From Acetobacteraceae bacterium (GTDB lineage: Bacteria > Pseudomonadota > Alphaproteobacteria > Acetobacterales > Acetobacteraceae): a DNA stretch of 39,405 nt. The stretch's first letter is position 1. Every line of letters starts with the position of its first letter. This document shows, piece after piece, positions 15,263 to 23,993 of the stretch. The position numbers were made by a program, and so were the translations under genes. The notes below the pieces were generated by a model. The model saw nothing but the letters and a program-made list of their open reading frames with translations. It ran no database searches and was not told where the DNA came from. The stretch lies in contig SHWL01000026.1 of NCBI GenBank assembly GCA_009693865.1, positions 1-39,405 of the forward strand, in the 5' to 3' direction.

Positions 15263-15448
15263 ATGTGCACGACGACTTTCGGCACGCTCACCTTGGCCGG
15301 CATGTTGACCGACCCGCTGATCAAGGCGGTGATGCGGAGCGATGGCGTCTCGGAGCACGAGTTCTCCGCGTTGCTGTTTCGCGTGAAGGACACGCTCGCG
15401 GAACGCCAAGGGCAGGGAGAAGCCGCGCGGGAACTGGTGGACGCGTGA
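15263..15448 (+). CDS. 61-aa hypothetical protein
   Basis: Not recognised. ATG 15263 has GGAG six bases upstream (an in-frame ATG at 15251 has none). The sequence MCTTTFGTLTLAGMLTDPLI, then AVMRSDGVSEHEFSALLFRV, reads as two or three short helices with a charged tail. No membrane segment is present. The AT-rich leader contains a direct repeat GCAAAAATACA / GCAAAATACA (15152-15162, 15169-15178) that could hold a promoter or regulator site. It stands alone between the cupin and the convergent EmrA gene. Confidence 0.6.
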   Translation: MCTTTFGTLTLAGMLTDPLIKAVMRSDGVSEHEFSALLFRVKDTLAERQGQGEAARELVDA

Positions 15449-15543
15449 CCTGACCCGGCCTGGCCGCACATTCGACGCACAAATACGACCGCTTCAAGCC
15501 GAACCACGACGATGAAAGTAAATTTCCGTCCGCGGCCGGGCAA

Positions 15544-16623
15544 TCACTGACGATCGGCTGCCTTCGCGGTACCGCGTCCGAACAGGCTGCCCAGGGATCG
15601 GCCGAGGCTGCGTTGGCGCTCGGTATCGACATCGATGGTCGCGGTCATGCCCGCGCGCAGAGCTGACTCGTTGTCGTGCGGCAGCAGGCGGATCTTCACC
15701 GGCAGCCGCTGCACCACTTTCACCCAGTTCCCGGACGCGTTCTGTGGCGGCAGGATCGCGAATTCCGAGCCCGCCGCGGGGCTGATGCTCGCTACCTCGC
15801 CGTCCCAGACTTCGTTGGGATAGGTGTCCAGTATGACCTTGGCTTTCTGCCCAACACGAACGTGGGTCAGGTCGGTTTCCTTGATATTGGCCTCGACCCA
15901 GGCGCGGTGATCGGCGACGATCACGAACAGTGGGGTCGCGGCTTTCACCTGCTCCCCCAATTGCAGCTTCACGTTGACGGCGATGCCATCCAGCGGCGCG
16001 GCCAGCGTCGTGCGCGCCAGTTCCAGCGCCGCCCGATCCCGATCCGCGATCTTGTCGCGCACCATCGCATGATCGTCGGTCGCGATATTCGGATCGTTGC
16101 CCAAAGTGGTGAGGACCCGTTCGAGGCGGCGGCGAACGACAATGAGCCGATCATTGGCGACAGAACTTTCGTTCTGCGCTTCCTCCAGCTTGCTGGCCGA
16201 AACCACGCCGGTCTTCGCCAGCAATTGTTGCCGCTGCAACTGACGAGCGAGATATGCCGCATGAGACTCGACCTCGCCAAGTTCCGATTGGGTTTCCCGC
16301 CAGGACGCGCGCGCGGTCTCAAGCTGATTACGCGCGAGGTCCAGCGCGGCATCGGTTTTCGCGAGCACGAGACGGAAAGGCACGGGGTCGATGCGCACCA
16401 GTACGTCGCCGGCCTTCACGCTGTCATGATCGCGCACGGCGATATGCACGACGCGGCCCGATACCTCGGGCGAGATTTGCGCGATATCCGCCTTCACATA
16501 GGCGTTCTCGGTGCTAACGAAACGTCCACCGGATTGCCAGGCGATCACGCCACCCACGGCGATCAGCAGTGGCACGACGACCAGCAGCAGCATGCGCAGC
16601 AGTTGTGTACGGCTCTTGGTCAT
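15544..16623 (-). CDS. HlyD/EmrA-family efflux periplasmic adaptor
   Basis: 359 aa. A short cytoplasmic tail and one membrane helix (LLRMLLLVVVPLLIAVGGVI) are followed by the lipoyl/barrel-sandwich halves (TENAYVKADIAQISPEVSGR, and LAAPLDGIAVNVKLQLGEQV) that flank a long coiled-coil hairpin (about residues 85-185). A beta-barrel region follows (WVEANIKETDLTHVRVGQKA). Such adaptors link an inner-membrane pump to an outer-membrane channel. The matching EmrB-type pump is divergently transcribed 131 bases away rather than in the same operon, and no TolC-type gene is present. Drug or aromatic-acid export is the likely role. Confidence 0.9.
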   Translation of the reverse strand: MTKSRTQLLRMLLLVVVPLLIAVGGVIAWQSGGRFVSTENAYVKADIAQISPEVSGRVVHIAVRDHDSVKAGDVLVRIDPVPFRLVLAKTDAALDLARNQLETARASWRETQSELGEVESHAAYLARQLQRQQLLAKTGVVSASKLEEAQNESSVANDRLIVVRRRLERVLTTLGNDPNIATDDHAMVRDKIADRDRAALELARTTLAAPLDGIAVNVKLQLGEQVKAATPLFVIVADHRAWVEANIKETDLTHVRVGQKAKVILDTYPNEVWDGEVASISPAAGSEFAILPPQNASGNWVKVVQRLPVKIRLLPHDNESALRAGMTATIDVDTERQRSLGRSLGSLFGRGTAKAADRQ

Positions 16624-16692
16624 GTGGTCTCACTCACGCGCGGCAGGTGCCCATTCTTCGTTCTGGTCGACCCGCGGCGCCGATCATATACA

Positions 16693-16713
16693 GTGCTTAC
16701 GATAACCAAGCAC
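16693..16713. promoter_or_regulatory. Possible operator between divergent efflux genes
   Basis: GTGCTT (16693-16698) and AAGCAC (16708-16713) form a 6-bp inverted repeat with a nine-base spacer, containing a smaller TTA-CGA-TAA palindrome. It sits in the 131-base gap between the emrA-like and emrB-like starts, where one MarR- or TetR-type regulator could control both directions. No regulator gene is nearby, so the assignment rests on position and symmetry only. Confidence 0.35.
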
Positions 16714-16754
16714 ACTTTCTTTCTGGCGGCTACCTCGAACGCGGCAACCCAGGC

Positions 16755-18275
16755 ATGTCCGACAGCGAACTCTCCCGTACCCTGACGCCCGCGCGGCGGT
16801 TGATGATCATGGTCGCCGTGATCCTCGGTTCCACGCTGTATTCGACGACGTTGCTGATCGCGTCGACATTGTTGCCGCAAATGCAAGGCACCATGGGAGC
16901 CACGTCGGATGAGATCGCATGGGCCATGACGTTCAACATCCTCGCTACGGCGGTGGTGACCCCCATGACCGGCTGGCTGGTGGCCCGCTTCGGGCGCCGC
17001 CAGGTGATGACAACGTCCATACTGGGTTTCACCATCTCCACCTGGGCCAGCGGCGCGTCGGACTCGCTGGAAATGCTGGTGTTCTGGCGCATTCTGCAGG
17101 GCGGGATCGGCGCGCCGATGATCCCCCTGTCGCAGGCCGTTCTGTTGGACAGTTTCCCGCGCCGTCACGCGGGCATGGTCACTTCGGTCTTCGGCATGGC
17201 GGTCGTGATCGGCCCGGTGATCGGTCCGACCCTGGGCGGTTTCCTGGCGGAGACCTACAGCTGGCGTTGGGCGTTCTATATGCTGGTGCCCGTGGGATTC
17301 ACCGCCTGGGCTGGCCTGAGGGCGACGCTGCCAAGGGACACCGCCAGCGGACAAACGAGGCTGGACTGGACCGGATTTCTGACGTTGTCGGCGGCGATTT
17401 CCTGCGTCCAACTGGTGCTGGCGCGCGGGCAACGGCTCGATTGGTTCGAGTCGACCGAGATCGTCGCGGAAACCGTCCTCGCCTGCGTCGCGCTGTTCAT
17501 GTTTGTCGCGCATACCCTGACCGCCGAGCGGCCATTCCTGAATCCGAAGCTGCTGTCGGATCCGAATTACGCACTGGGGTTGGTGCTGGTGACAATCTAC
17601 GGGATGCTGAATTTCACGCCGGTCGTGCTGTTGCCGACGCTGTTGCAGCAACATGCCGGTTATCCCGATCAGATCATCGGCGGCATCCTCGGCGCGCGCG
17701 GGATCGGCGCGACGGTGGGATTCTTCCTGGCGATGTTCGTTGGCAAGATCGATCCAAGAATCGGCATGAGTCTCGGTTTCGGCCTGATGGCCGCGGGCGG
17801 TTTCTGGCTAATGAACCTGGACCTGAATGTCGATATGATGACCCTGGCGCTGATCAGTGTTCTGCAAGGCGTCGGGATTGGGGTATTCTGGGTGCCCCTG
17901 ACGATCTCCACCTTCGCCACGCTGGAGACCCGGCTGATGCCCGAGGCGATGGCGTTGTTCCATCTGTCACGAAATATTGGGTCGAGTTTCTTCATTTCGG
18001 TATGCGTGGCCGAGATCGTGCGTGCCACGGGGGCGAATTACAGCCGGCTGACCGAGATGATCTCGCCGTTCAACAAGTCCCTCGATCTGCCGTGGGTCAT
18101 GGGATCCTGGACGATGGAAACGCCGGTGGGGCTGGCGCGGCTGGCGAAGGAGATCAACCGGCAGGCGGCGATGATCGGATATGTGAATGCGTTCACGTAT
18201 TACACGGCGACGTCGGTGGTGGCGATCCTGTTGATCATGCTGGCGAGGCGGCGGACGCGGAAGGTGGCGGGCTGA
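16755..18275 (+). CDS. EmrB/QacA-type MFS drug:H+ antiporter (14-TM)
   Basis: 506 aa with about 14 hydrophobic segments. Motif A appears as GWLVARFGRRQVM after TM2, and motif C-like glycines as GMAVVIGPVIGPTLGGFL in TM5, both marks of DHA2 drug antiporters. The start MSDSELSRTLTPARRLM at 16755 fits the family; no strong ribosome-binding site is visible. It is expected to pump drugs or toxic aromatics using the proton gradient, together with the divergently encoded EmrA-like adaptor. The SDR gene follows 77 bases later. Confidence 0.92.
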   Translation: MSDSELSRTLTPARRLMIMVAVILGSTLYSTTLLIASTLLPQMQGTMGATSDEIAWAMTFNILATAVVTPMTGWLVARFGRRQVMTTSILGFTISTWASGASDSLEMLVFWRILQGGIGAPMIPLSQAVLLDSFPRRHAGMVTSVFGMAVVIGPVIGPTLGGFLAETYSWRWAFYMLVPVGFTAWAGLRATLPRDTASGQTRLDWTGFLTLSAAISCVQLVLARGQRLDWFESTEIVAETVLACVALFMFVAHTLTAERPFLNPKLLSDPNYALGLVLVTIYGMLNFTPVVLLPTLLQQHAGYPDQIIGGILGARGIGATVGFFLAMFVGKIDPRIGMSLGFGLMAAGGFWLMNLDLNVDMMTLALISVLQGVGIGVFWVPLTISTFATLETRLMPEAMALFHLSRNIGSSFFISVCVAEIVRATGANYSRLTEMISPFNKSLDLPWVMGSWTMETPVGLARLAKEINRQAAMIGYVNAFTYYTATSVVAILLIMLARRRTRKVAG

Positions 18276-18352
18276 GTTGGACCGGGATCCGCCGTCCGCT
18301 TCGGGTTCGCGAGACAGTATGGCAACGTAAGTTCTTACAGGAGACAACAACC

Positions 18353-19096
18353 ATGAGACTCAACGGCAAGGTGGCGATCATTTCGGGCGCGGCGTCCGGC
18401 ATGGGTGCCGCGACAGCGCGCATGTTCGCCAGGGAAGGCGCCAAAGTGGTGATCGCGGACCTGCTGGAGCATGAAGGCCGGCAGGTGGCCGCGTCCATCG
18501 GCGACGCCGCGCGGTTCGAGCGTCTGGACGTGACCAATGAGGAAAACTGGGAAGCCGTCGTGGCCGCCACGACGCGGCATTTCGGCAAACTGGATATTCT
18601 GGTGAACAACGCGGGTGTTTCCGGCAGCGCCGAACAGGATCTTTACAGCACGGAAGCGTGGCATCGCATCATGGGGATCAACGCGACCGGGGTGTTTCTG
18701 GGTATCAAGTACGCGATCCCCGCGATGAAGGCCGCGGGCGGCGGGTCCATCGTCAATCTGTCCTCGATCGCGGGCATCATCGGCAGCGTTGGGATCCACA
18801 TGGCCTATAATGCGTCAAAGGCGGCGGTGCGGTTGATGACGAAGACGGTGGCGGTGCAGCACGCCGAGGACGGGATTCGCGCGAATTCAGTGCATCCCGG
18901 GATCATGCCGGCAATGCGGACGTCCGGGCGCACCGCGGAACCCGCCGTCCGGGCGCAACGGATGAATGTCATTCCGATGCGCCGGCCGGGGGAGGTCGAT
19001 GAGGTGGCCTATGCCATTCTGTTCCTGGCCTCGGACGAGTCGTCATATATCACGGGTTCGGAAATTCACGTGGATGGGGGTGCGATCGCGATTTAG
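18353..19096 (+). CDS. Short-chain dehydrogenase/reductase (classical SDR)
   Basis: 247-aa NAD(P)-dependent oxidoreductase. The cofactor motif is SGAASGMG (G12, G16, G18), followed by DILVNNAG. The catalytic residues N110, S138, Y152 and K156 are all present (YNASK), and the C-terminus ITGSEIHVDGGAIAI is typical of the 3-oxoacyl-ACP reductase/cyclopentanol dehydrogenase branch. D36 at the end of the second strand (VVIADLL) suggests preference for NAD. ATG 18353 has AGGAG at good spacing. It probably oxidises an alcohol in a catabolic route; the exact substrate is not predictable. Confidence 0.93.
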   Translation: MRLNGKVAIISGAASGMGAATARMFAREGAKVVIADLLEHEGRQVAASIGDAARFERLDVTNEENWEAVVAATTRHFGKLDILVNNAGVSGSAEQDLYSTEAWHRIMGINATGVFLGIKYAIPAMKAAGGGSIVNLSSIAGIIGSVGIHMAYNASKAAVRLMTKTVAVQHAEDGIRANSVHPGIMPAMRTSGRTAEPAVRAQRMNVIPMRRPGEVDEVAYAILFLASDESSYITGSEIHVDGGAIAI

Positions 19097-19114
19097 AGCG
19101 TGCCGCCGATCTGG

Positions 19115-19843
19115 TCACGGCAGCCGGGCCAATACCGCCAGATCGGCCACCCGTTCCGGTGGCACGAAATAAAATCCAAACACGTAGGGGTGCGATACCT
19201 CGAACGCGGCGGGAGACGGCGAGCCCTTTTGCATCGTCTCAATATCAAGCGTTTCGATCGGCCGCCAGTCGCCGTAGAACTCAAAATACCCGGTGTAACC
19301 GAGCGGCCGCAACAGGTCCGGGATCGCGCGCGTGCTACCGGCGCGATGACGCTCCTCGATTTCGACCGATAGCACCGGCCGGCAGAGCCGCAGCAGGTTC
19401 AGGGCACCGCGGAGGACCTCCTCCTCGGCGCCTTCCACGTCGATCTTGATCGCGGTCACGCCGGTCAGGCCGAGGGAGTCCAATGTCACGGACGGCACAA
19501 TCCAGGTGTCGATCGCCTCCACCCGGGGATCGTCGCGCATGATTCCCGTGTAGTCCTTGGCGATGGAGGCCCATTCCTCCTGCGCCACGCCCCCGACGCG
19601 CGGCACGGTCAATGTCACGGAGCCAGCCCGGTCGGACAACGCCTCAGGCCGAGGGGTCACGCGCCCTCCCAGACCGGACACCGCCTGGCGAAGACGTGCG
19701 AAGGCCGGGGGTAAAGGCTCGAACGCGATGACATGGGTTCCGGGCAGCGCTGCCAACGGCAGGGTCAACCGCCCTTCATGCGCCCCTGCGTCGACGATGG
19801 TGCCAGGACGATGCATGGCGCGGTGAAAGTCGATCTCTTGCAA
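19115..19843 (-). CDS. FkbM-family methyltransferase
   Basis: 242-aa SAM-dependent O-methyltransferase. Motif I is GTIVDAGAHEGRLTLPLA, and the FkbM signature AIKIDVEGAEEEVLRGA lies in the middle, followed by PVLSVEIEERH. The predicted start is TTG 19843, because GGAG lies seven bases upstream and the residues QEIDFHRAMHRPG lead directly into motif I; ATG-only starting would cut into the domain edge. Members methylate sugars, polyketides or glycans. It is convergent with the SDR gene (18-base gap) and stands downstream of a toxin-antitoxin pair, with no glycan genes nearby to suggest the acceptor. Confidence 0.88.
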   Translation of the reverse strand: MQEIDFHRAMHRPGTIVDAGAHEGRLTLPLAALPGTHVIAFEPLPPAFARLRQAVSGLGGRVTPRPEALSDRAGSVTLTVPRVGGVAQEEWASIAKDYTGIMRDDPRVEAIDTWIVPSVTLDSLGLTGVTAIKIDVEGAEEEVLRGALNLLRLCRPVLSVEIEERHRAGSTRAIPDLLRPLGYTGYFEFYGDWRPIETLDIETMQKGSPSPAAFEVSHPYVFGFYFVPPERVADLAVLARLP

Positions 19844-19869
19844 GTCGTGTCTCCGCTTGGGTGGCTCCG

Positions 19870-20151
19870 TCAGGGATTCGTTGGCCGCCGCGATGTATGG
19901 CGGACGCGCAAAATGCGGACTGTGCCGCCGACGCCCCGATAGCGGATGATGTAGGGGTAGGCCATGACAGCCTCTCTCTTGTCGGTGGCGGGCACGGGCC
20001 TGCCCCGGTGCGGAAAAATCACGAGACCATTGCCCGCCGCCATCAGGCCCTTCGCCAGTTCTCCGGCCGCGATCGGGTTGAACCGCTCAAGGTAAGCGCG
20101 GATGGACCGAAGTTGGGCGAGCGCCGAGGTCGACCAAACGACCCGGTTCAA
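19870..20151 (-). CDS. ParE/RelE-family toxin
   Basis: 93 aa. WSTSALAQLRSIRAYLERFN at the N-terminus, a central GLVIFPHRGRPVPATDKREA and YPYIIRYRGVGGTVRILRVRH are the classic ParE/RelE-fold signatures. Members poison gyrase or cleave mRNA; the ParE-like RPVP segment favours the former but does not settle it. The start TTG (20151-20149) overlaps the antitoxin stop as TTGA, so expression is coupled to the antitoxin. The reading frame is complete, unlike the YafQ-type toxin at 5216-5490. Confidence 0.88.
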   Translation of the reverse strand: MNRVVWSTSALAQLRSIRAYLERFNPIAAGELAKGLMAAGNGLVIFPHRGRPVPATDKREAVMAYPYIIRYRGVGGTVRILRVRHTSRRPTNP

Positions 20152-20324
20152 CGCGGTTCCGGCTCAGGGCATGGCAACTCGTTCGGCGTGCCCCAGGATT
20201 TCAACCACTCGACCACGCGGTCGTTCGAAACGAATTTTCCGGCCTCAATCTCGGCATCCAGGCGCGTTTCTTCCGCCTCGTCCGGCTCAAGGTCGAAAAT
20301 GGATATCGCATCCGTGTCAGCCAT
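20148..20324 (-). CDS. Antitoxin of the ParE-type module
   Basis: 58-aa acidic protein (MADTDAISIFDLEPDEAEET, then DAEIEAGKFVSNDRVVEWLK). The second half, an acidic helix followed by G-KFVSNDRVVEWL, matches small ParD/CopG-like antitoxins paired with ParE toxins. ATG 20324 is favoured over GTG 20330 because TAGGTG lies just upstream and would overlap the GTG. It is the first gene of the operon and presumably autorepresses it. Located 112 bases downstream of trpE, where trpG is often found in related genomes. Confidence 0.85.
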   Translation of the reverse strand: MADTDAISIFDLEPDEAEETRLDAEIEAGKFVSNDRVVEWLKSWGTPNELPCPEPEPR

Positions 20325-20436
20325 GGGCACCTACTTACGAGTCAGCACCGTAGCATGGTCCATCGAGGATTACAGCAACCATGTGTCACTGTATGCGCTC
20401 GGGCTGACAACAGTTTCCTGGCCAGCACGGGCCGCG

Positions 20437-21966
20437 CTACCCCGCGTTGTTCGCCCCTCCTTTGCCCGCCGCGAAGCGCACGGCCTCCTCCGCCGCGCGC
20501 ACCAGGGCCCGCGCTTTCTGCCGGCATTCCTCGAACTCGGCCTCCGGCTCGGAGTCAGCGACGATTCCGGCCCCGGCCTGCACATACATCGTGCCGTCTT
20601 TCACCAGCGCGGTGCGCAGACCAATGCAGGTATCCATCGTCCCGTTGGCCGCGAAATAGCCGATGCAGCCCGCGTAAATATTGCGCCGGTCGGGTTCCAG
20701 TTCTTCGATGATCTCCATGGCCCGGACCTTGGGCGCGCCCGACAAGGTTCCCGCCGGAAAACCCCCGATCAGGGCGTCCAGCGCTTCCAGTCCATCCTTC
20801 AGCTTACCTTCCACATTGGAAGAGATATGCATGACGTGGCTGAATCGCTCGATCACGAAACTTTCCGTCACCTTCACCGATCCGATCTTCGATACGCGCC
20901 CGACGTCGTTACGGCCAAGGTCGAGAAGCATGAGGTGCTCGGCGAGTTCTTTGGGGTCGGAGAGCAATTCCTGCTCCAGCGCCAGGTCTTCTTCTCGCGT
21001 CGTGCCTCTGCGGCGCGTGCCCGCCAGCGGCCGGATCGTCACAGTCCCGTCACGCAGCCGAACCAATACCTCGGGCGACGAACCGACCACGGAAAACGAT
21101 CCGAAGTCGAGATAGAACAGAAACGGTGCCGGATTGATCCGCCGCAGCGAGCGGTACAGCGCGAACGGCGGCAACGCGAACGGCACCGAGAATCGTTGAC
21201 TGATGACAATCTGAAACGCGTCGCCCGCCGCGATATACTCCTTGCATCGCGCCGTCGCCGCCTTGAACTCCTCCTTGGTGAAATTCGACGCGGGCGCGGG
21301 TGGATCGGGCAACATCACGGGCGGCGGCTGCTTCGGCAACGGCCGGTCCAGCGCCGCCTCCGCCTCATTCAGCCGCTCCTGCGCCAGCGTCCAGGCTGAT
21401 TCAGCGGATATCTCGGGCGAGGGGTAGACCGGCACCACCAAGGTCAGCTCGTCGTTCACGTTATCGAAAATCGCGAACAGCGACGGCCGGGTCATCAATC
21501 CTTCCGGCACGCCGATATGGTCGCGGTTCTTGTCCGGCAGTTTTTCCATCTCCCGGACCATGTCGTAGCCGAGATACCCGACCAGTCCGCCCGCCATTGG
21601 CGGCAGGCTCAACGGCACGTCCAATTGGGTTTCCGCGATCAGGGCCCGCAAACTGTCCAGCGGCGTCCGCGTCTCCGCGACGAAGGCATGCGGCGCCGAA
21701 AGCGCCGAGCGGTTGACCGAGGCCTTGCCGTCCTGGCAGCGCCAGATCAGGTCGGGCTCCATTCCGATCACGGAATATCGTCCACGCGTCGTGCCGCCCT
21801 CGACGCTTTCCAGCAGGAACGCGTTCGGCCGTCCAAGCGCCAGTTTCAGATAGGCGGCGACCGGCGTTTCCAGATCCGCGACCCCAAGGCGCCACACCAG
21901 GCTGCCCCGTCCGGCATCGTAAGCGGAGCGGAACGCGATGTAGCCCGGTGGGACTGAAACGTTCAT
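20437..21966 (-). CDS. trpE: Anthranilate synthase component I
   Basis: 509-aa chorismate-utilising enzyme that makes anthranilate in the first committed step of tryptophan synthesis. The N-terminal domain holds LLESVEGGTTRGRYSVIG, which forms part of the tryptophan feedback site. The catalytic half has GDAFQIVISQRF, the DLGRNDVGRV helix, GFPAGTLSGAPKVRAMEII and the terminal QAGAGIVADSEPEAEFEE. The gene starts 16 bases after ppiD and is surely co-transcribed with it. The amidotransferase subunit gene trpG, and trpD and trpC, are not in this window; a toxin-antitoxin pair follows instead. Confidence 0.96.
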   Translation of the reverse strand: MNVSVPPGYIAFRSAYDAGRGSLVWRLGVADLETPVAAYLKLALGRPNAFLLESVEGGTTRGRYSVIGMEPDLIWRCQDGKASVNRSALSAPHAFVAETRTPLDSLRALIAETQLDVPLSLPPMAGGLVGYLGYDMVREMEKLPDKNRDHIGVPEGLMTRPSLFAIFDNVNDELTLVVPVYPSPEISAESAWTLAQERLNEAEAALDRPLPKQPPPVMLPDPPAPASNFTKEEFKAATARCKEYIAAGDAFQIVISQRFSVPFALPPFALYRSLRRINPAPFLFYLDFGSFSVVGSSPEVLVRLRDGTVTIRPLAGTRRRGTTREEDLALEQELLSDPKELAEHLMLLDLGRNDVGRVSKIGSVKVTESFVIERFSHVMHISSNVEGKLKDGLEALDALIGGFPAGTLSGAPKVRAMEIIEELEPDRRNIYAGCIGYFAANGTMDTCIGLRTALVKDGTMYVQAGAGIVADSEPEAEFEECRQKARALVRAAEEAVRFAAGKGGANNAG

Positions 21967-21982
21967 GGAGGGTCTCTGTCGA

Positions 21983-23890
21983 TCACGGTTGCACGATCTG
22001 GTCGAAACTGGTCTGATTGATGCGCGGGTTGGCGCGCAGGCGCAACGCCTCCGAGAAGATGGCGGTGATGTCGTTCCCGACCGAGCGCGCCACCGCCGCG
22101 CGAAGCTGGTCGTAGCCGGTAGGGTCGGCCTTGGGGTCAGCGGCGATGATCTCCACCGGAGTCGCGACCAGGAACCCTTCGGTGGTTTCCACCATGGTGG
22201 GTTCGCTCTTTTTCAGGCTGAACAGTACCCGATGGACTTCCAAGGGCATTCCCGGGTCCGGCACCGACCGGGTTACCTGAGGCGACAGGCGCGGCGACAC
22301 CCCGGCATCGCGAGCGGCGTCGGAAAACGCCGTGCCGTCCTTGACCGCTTTCAGCATCGCCGAGGCCGCCTGTTCCGCGGCGTGCCGCCGCTGATCCTGG
22401 CGCCAGTCTTCGTTCACCGAAGCGAGCACCGCATCGAACGGTTTCAGGCCGGACGGCACGATATCTTCGACGACCAACGCGAAGTAACCCGAGCCGCCGC
22501 TGGAAGGGGTTTGCGCCTCGACCAAATGCGGTGGTTCGCCTTTTTGAGTCGCGAACGCGGCGGCGAGGAGGGCCGTGCGGATTTCCTCTTCCCCCGGGAT
22601 ATCCGCCGCCGTTTCCGCCGGGGTCTGGCCGCGCCGGTCCACTGTCACCGCAAACGCTGTCACGCCCAGACCTGGAGGCAGCGTGTCGAGAGTGGCGCCG
22701 TTGGCGAGCGCACCGTCGATTTTGTTGGCTCGGTCATACACCAGTTCCAGCGCCTTTTCGGTCATCACGCGGTCCCGGAGTTTGTCCTTCACCTGCTCAA
22801 ACGGCGTCACGCCACCCTGGATCGCCTTGGTGACCTGGATGACGAACCAGCCAAGCCTGCCTTTCACCGGCTGAGAGACGATATCCGCCGGCGCGGTGAA
22901 CACCGCTTTGGCGAGGTCCGGATCGGGGAACTGCTTCTCGGCCGCGTCGTCCTGCGCGATCGCGGCGGCGCCGGCGGCCTTCGCGGCGGCCTCCATCGTG
23001 GCCCAGTCGGCCCCCGCCCGCCATTGGCCGGACAAAGCCACCGCCGCCGCCTCATCCTGGGCCGAGATCACCCGCGCCGAGCGTTTGGCGATGGTCGTGT
23101 AATCGGCCTGGTGCGCGCCGTAAGCAGTCAGAATTTCCTGGTCCGTGACCCCAATCTCCGGTGCCAGGGTTCGGGTCGACAGCACGATCGCCTTGATGCG
23201 CCGCAACTCGGGTGTGGCGTACAGATCGGGGTGATTGTCGAACCAGCGCCGCGCGGTGGCGTCATCCGGCACGGGCGGCTCGGCGGTGGCGGCGAAGGGG
23301 AATGCCGCCAGATCGGCCGAGCGCTTTTCATATTGGGAGGCGTAAATCGGCGCTGCCTCGGAGTCCGGGATTTTCGTGCTGGCGGTGACGGCGTCGATCA
23401 ATTGCCGCCGCGCGAGATCGCTTCGGACGGTGTCCAGGAAACCGGCCTCGGTCATGCTGTTATTGCGCAACATAGACTGGAACCGGAAGCGGTCGAAGGA
23501 ACCGTCAGCGCCCTTGAACGCGGGCTGGCTTCGTACCGTGTCCGCCACGACCGGGTCGGGCACGACGACACGTAGGTCCGCGAGCTGCTTTTTCATCGCC
23601 GCCTGGGTGATCATCTGCTGCAACGTTTGCTCTCCGACCTGGCGGCGCAGCGCGGCCGAGGCTTCCTGGCCAGCGGGCAAATCGCGGGTCGCGGCCGATA
23701 AAGCACGATGATATTCGGCTTCGAGCACGGTCGTCTCGATCGTCGTCCCCGCGACCTTGGCCGTCCAGGTGGTGGTGCCGACGGTCTGCAGCATGTCGCC
23801 GACACCCCAGAGGACGAAGGACGCCACCATCAACATGAAAAAGGCGCGGACGTACCACGTCTCCAGATAGCGGCGGAAAGAAGAAATCAT
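21983..23890 (-). CDS. ppiD: Peptidyl-prolyl cis-trans isomerase D (PpiD/SurA-N type)
   Basis: 635-aa inner-membrane-anchored periplasmic chaperone. The N-terminus MISSFRRYLETWYVRAFFML, followed by VASFVLWGVGDML, gives a single membrane helix. Next come the SurA-N-type chaperone domain (about residues 40-190), a parvulin-like central part (about 260-370) and a SurA-like C-terminal part. PpiD assists folding of newly exported proteins at the Sec translocon. The ATG at 23890 is chosen over a longer frame reaching 24097 that lacks conservation. It leads the ppiD-trpE unit, an arrangement common in Rhodospirillales. The parvulin core is divergent, and isomerase activity is uncertain. Confidence 0.9.
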   Translation of the reverse strand: MISSFRRYLETWYVRAFFMLMVASFVLWGVGDMLQTVGTTTWTAKVAGTTIETTVLEAEYHRALSAATRDLPAGQEASAALRRQVGEQTLQQMITQAAMKKQLADLRVVVPDPVVADTVRSQPAFKGADGSFDRFRFQSMLRNNSMTEAGFLDTVRSDLARRQLIDAVTASTKIPDSEAAPIYASQYEKRSADLAAFPFAATAEPPVPDDATARRWFDNHPDLYATPELRRIKAIVLSTRTLAPEIGVTDQEILTAYGAHQADYTTIAKRSARVISAQDEAAAVALSGQWRAGADWATMEAAAKAAGAAAIAQDDAAEKQFPDPDLAKAVFTAPADIVSQPVKGRLGWFVIQVTKAIQGGVTPFEQVKDKLRDRVMTEKALELVYDRANKIDGALANGATLDTLPPGLGVTAFAVTVDRRGQTPAETAADIPGEEEIRTALLAAAFATQKGEPPHLVEAQTPSSGGSGYFALVVEDIVPSGLKPFDAVLASVNEDWRQDQRRHAAEQAASAMLKAVKDGTAFSDAARDAGVSPRLSPQVTRSVPDPGMPLEVHRVLFSLKKSEPTMVETTEGFLVATPVEIIAADPKADPTGYDQLRAAVARSVGNDITAIFSEALRLRANPRINQTSFDQIVQP

Positions 23891-23970
23891 CCGATGTGTC
23901 CCAGCAGCCTCGAACGGCGGCCCCATATACGTGCCACCGGCCAGGTTTGCCAGTGTGGGACGCGAGAAGC

Positions 23971-23993
23971 GCCCAGGTTCCCCTACCCTGGGC
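23971..23993 (-). terminator. Hairpin over the stop codon of the last ABC-importer gene
   Basis: GCCCAGG (23971-23977) and CCTGGGC (23987-23993) form a perfect 7-bp stem with a nine-base loop that contains the TAG stop of the distal ATPase gene. No T-run follows on the minus strand, so it may act as an mRNA 3' stabiliser or a weak terminator. Confidence 0.3.

Noticed and set aside
16919..18352. Long plus-strand frame in register with the SDR gene but overlapping the EmrB-like gene
   Set aside because: Composition is arginine/aspartate/glycine-rich and lacks membrane segments; the SDR has a clear start and ribosome-binding site at 18353.
19861..21399. 512-aa plus-strand frame
   Set aside because: Antisense to the toxin-antitoxin genes and trpE, which have clear family motifs.
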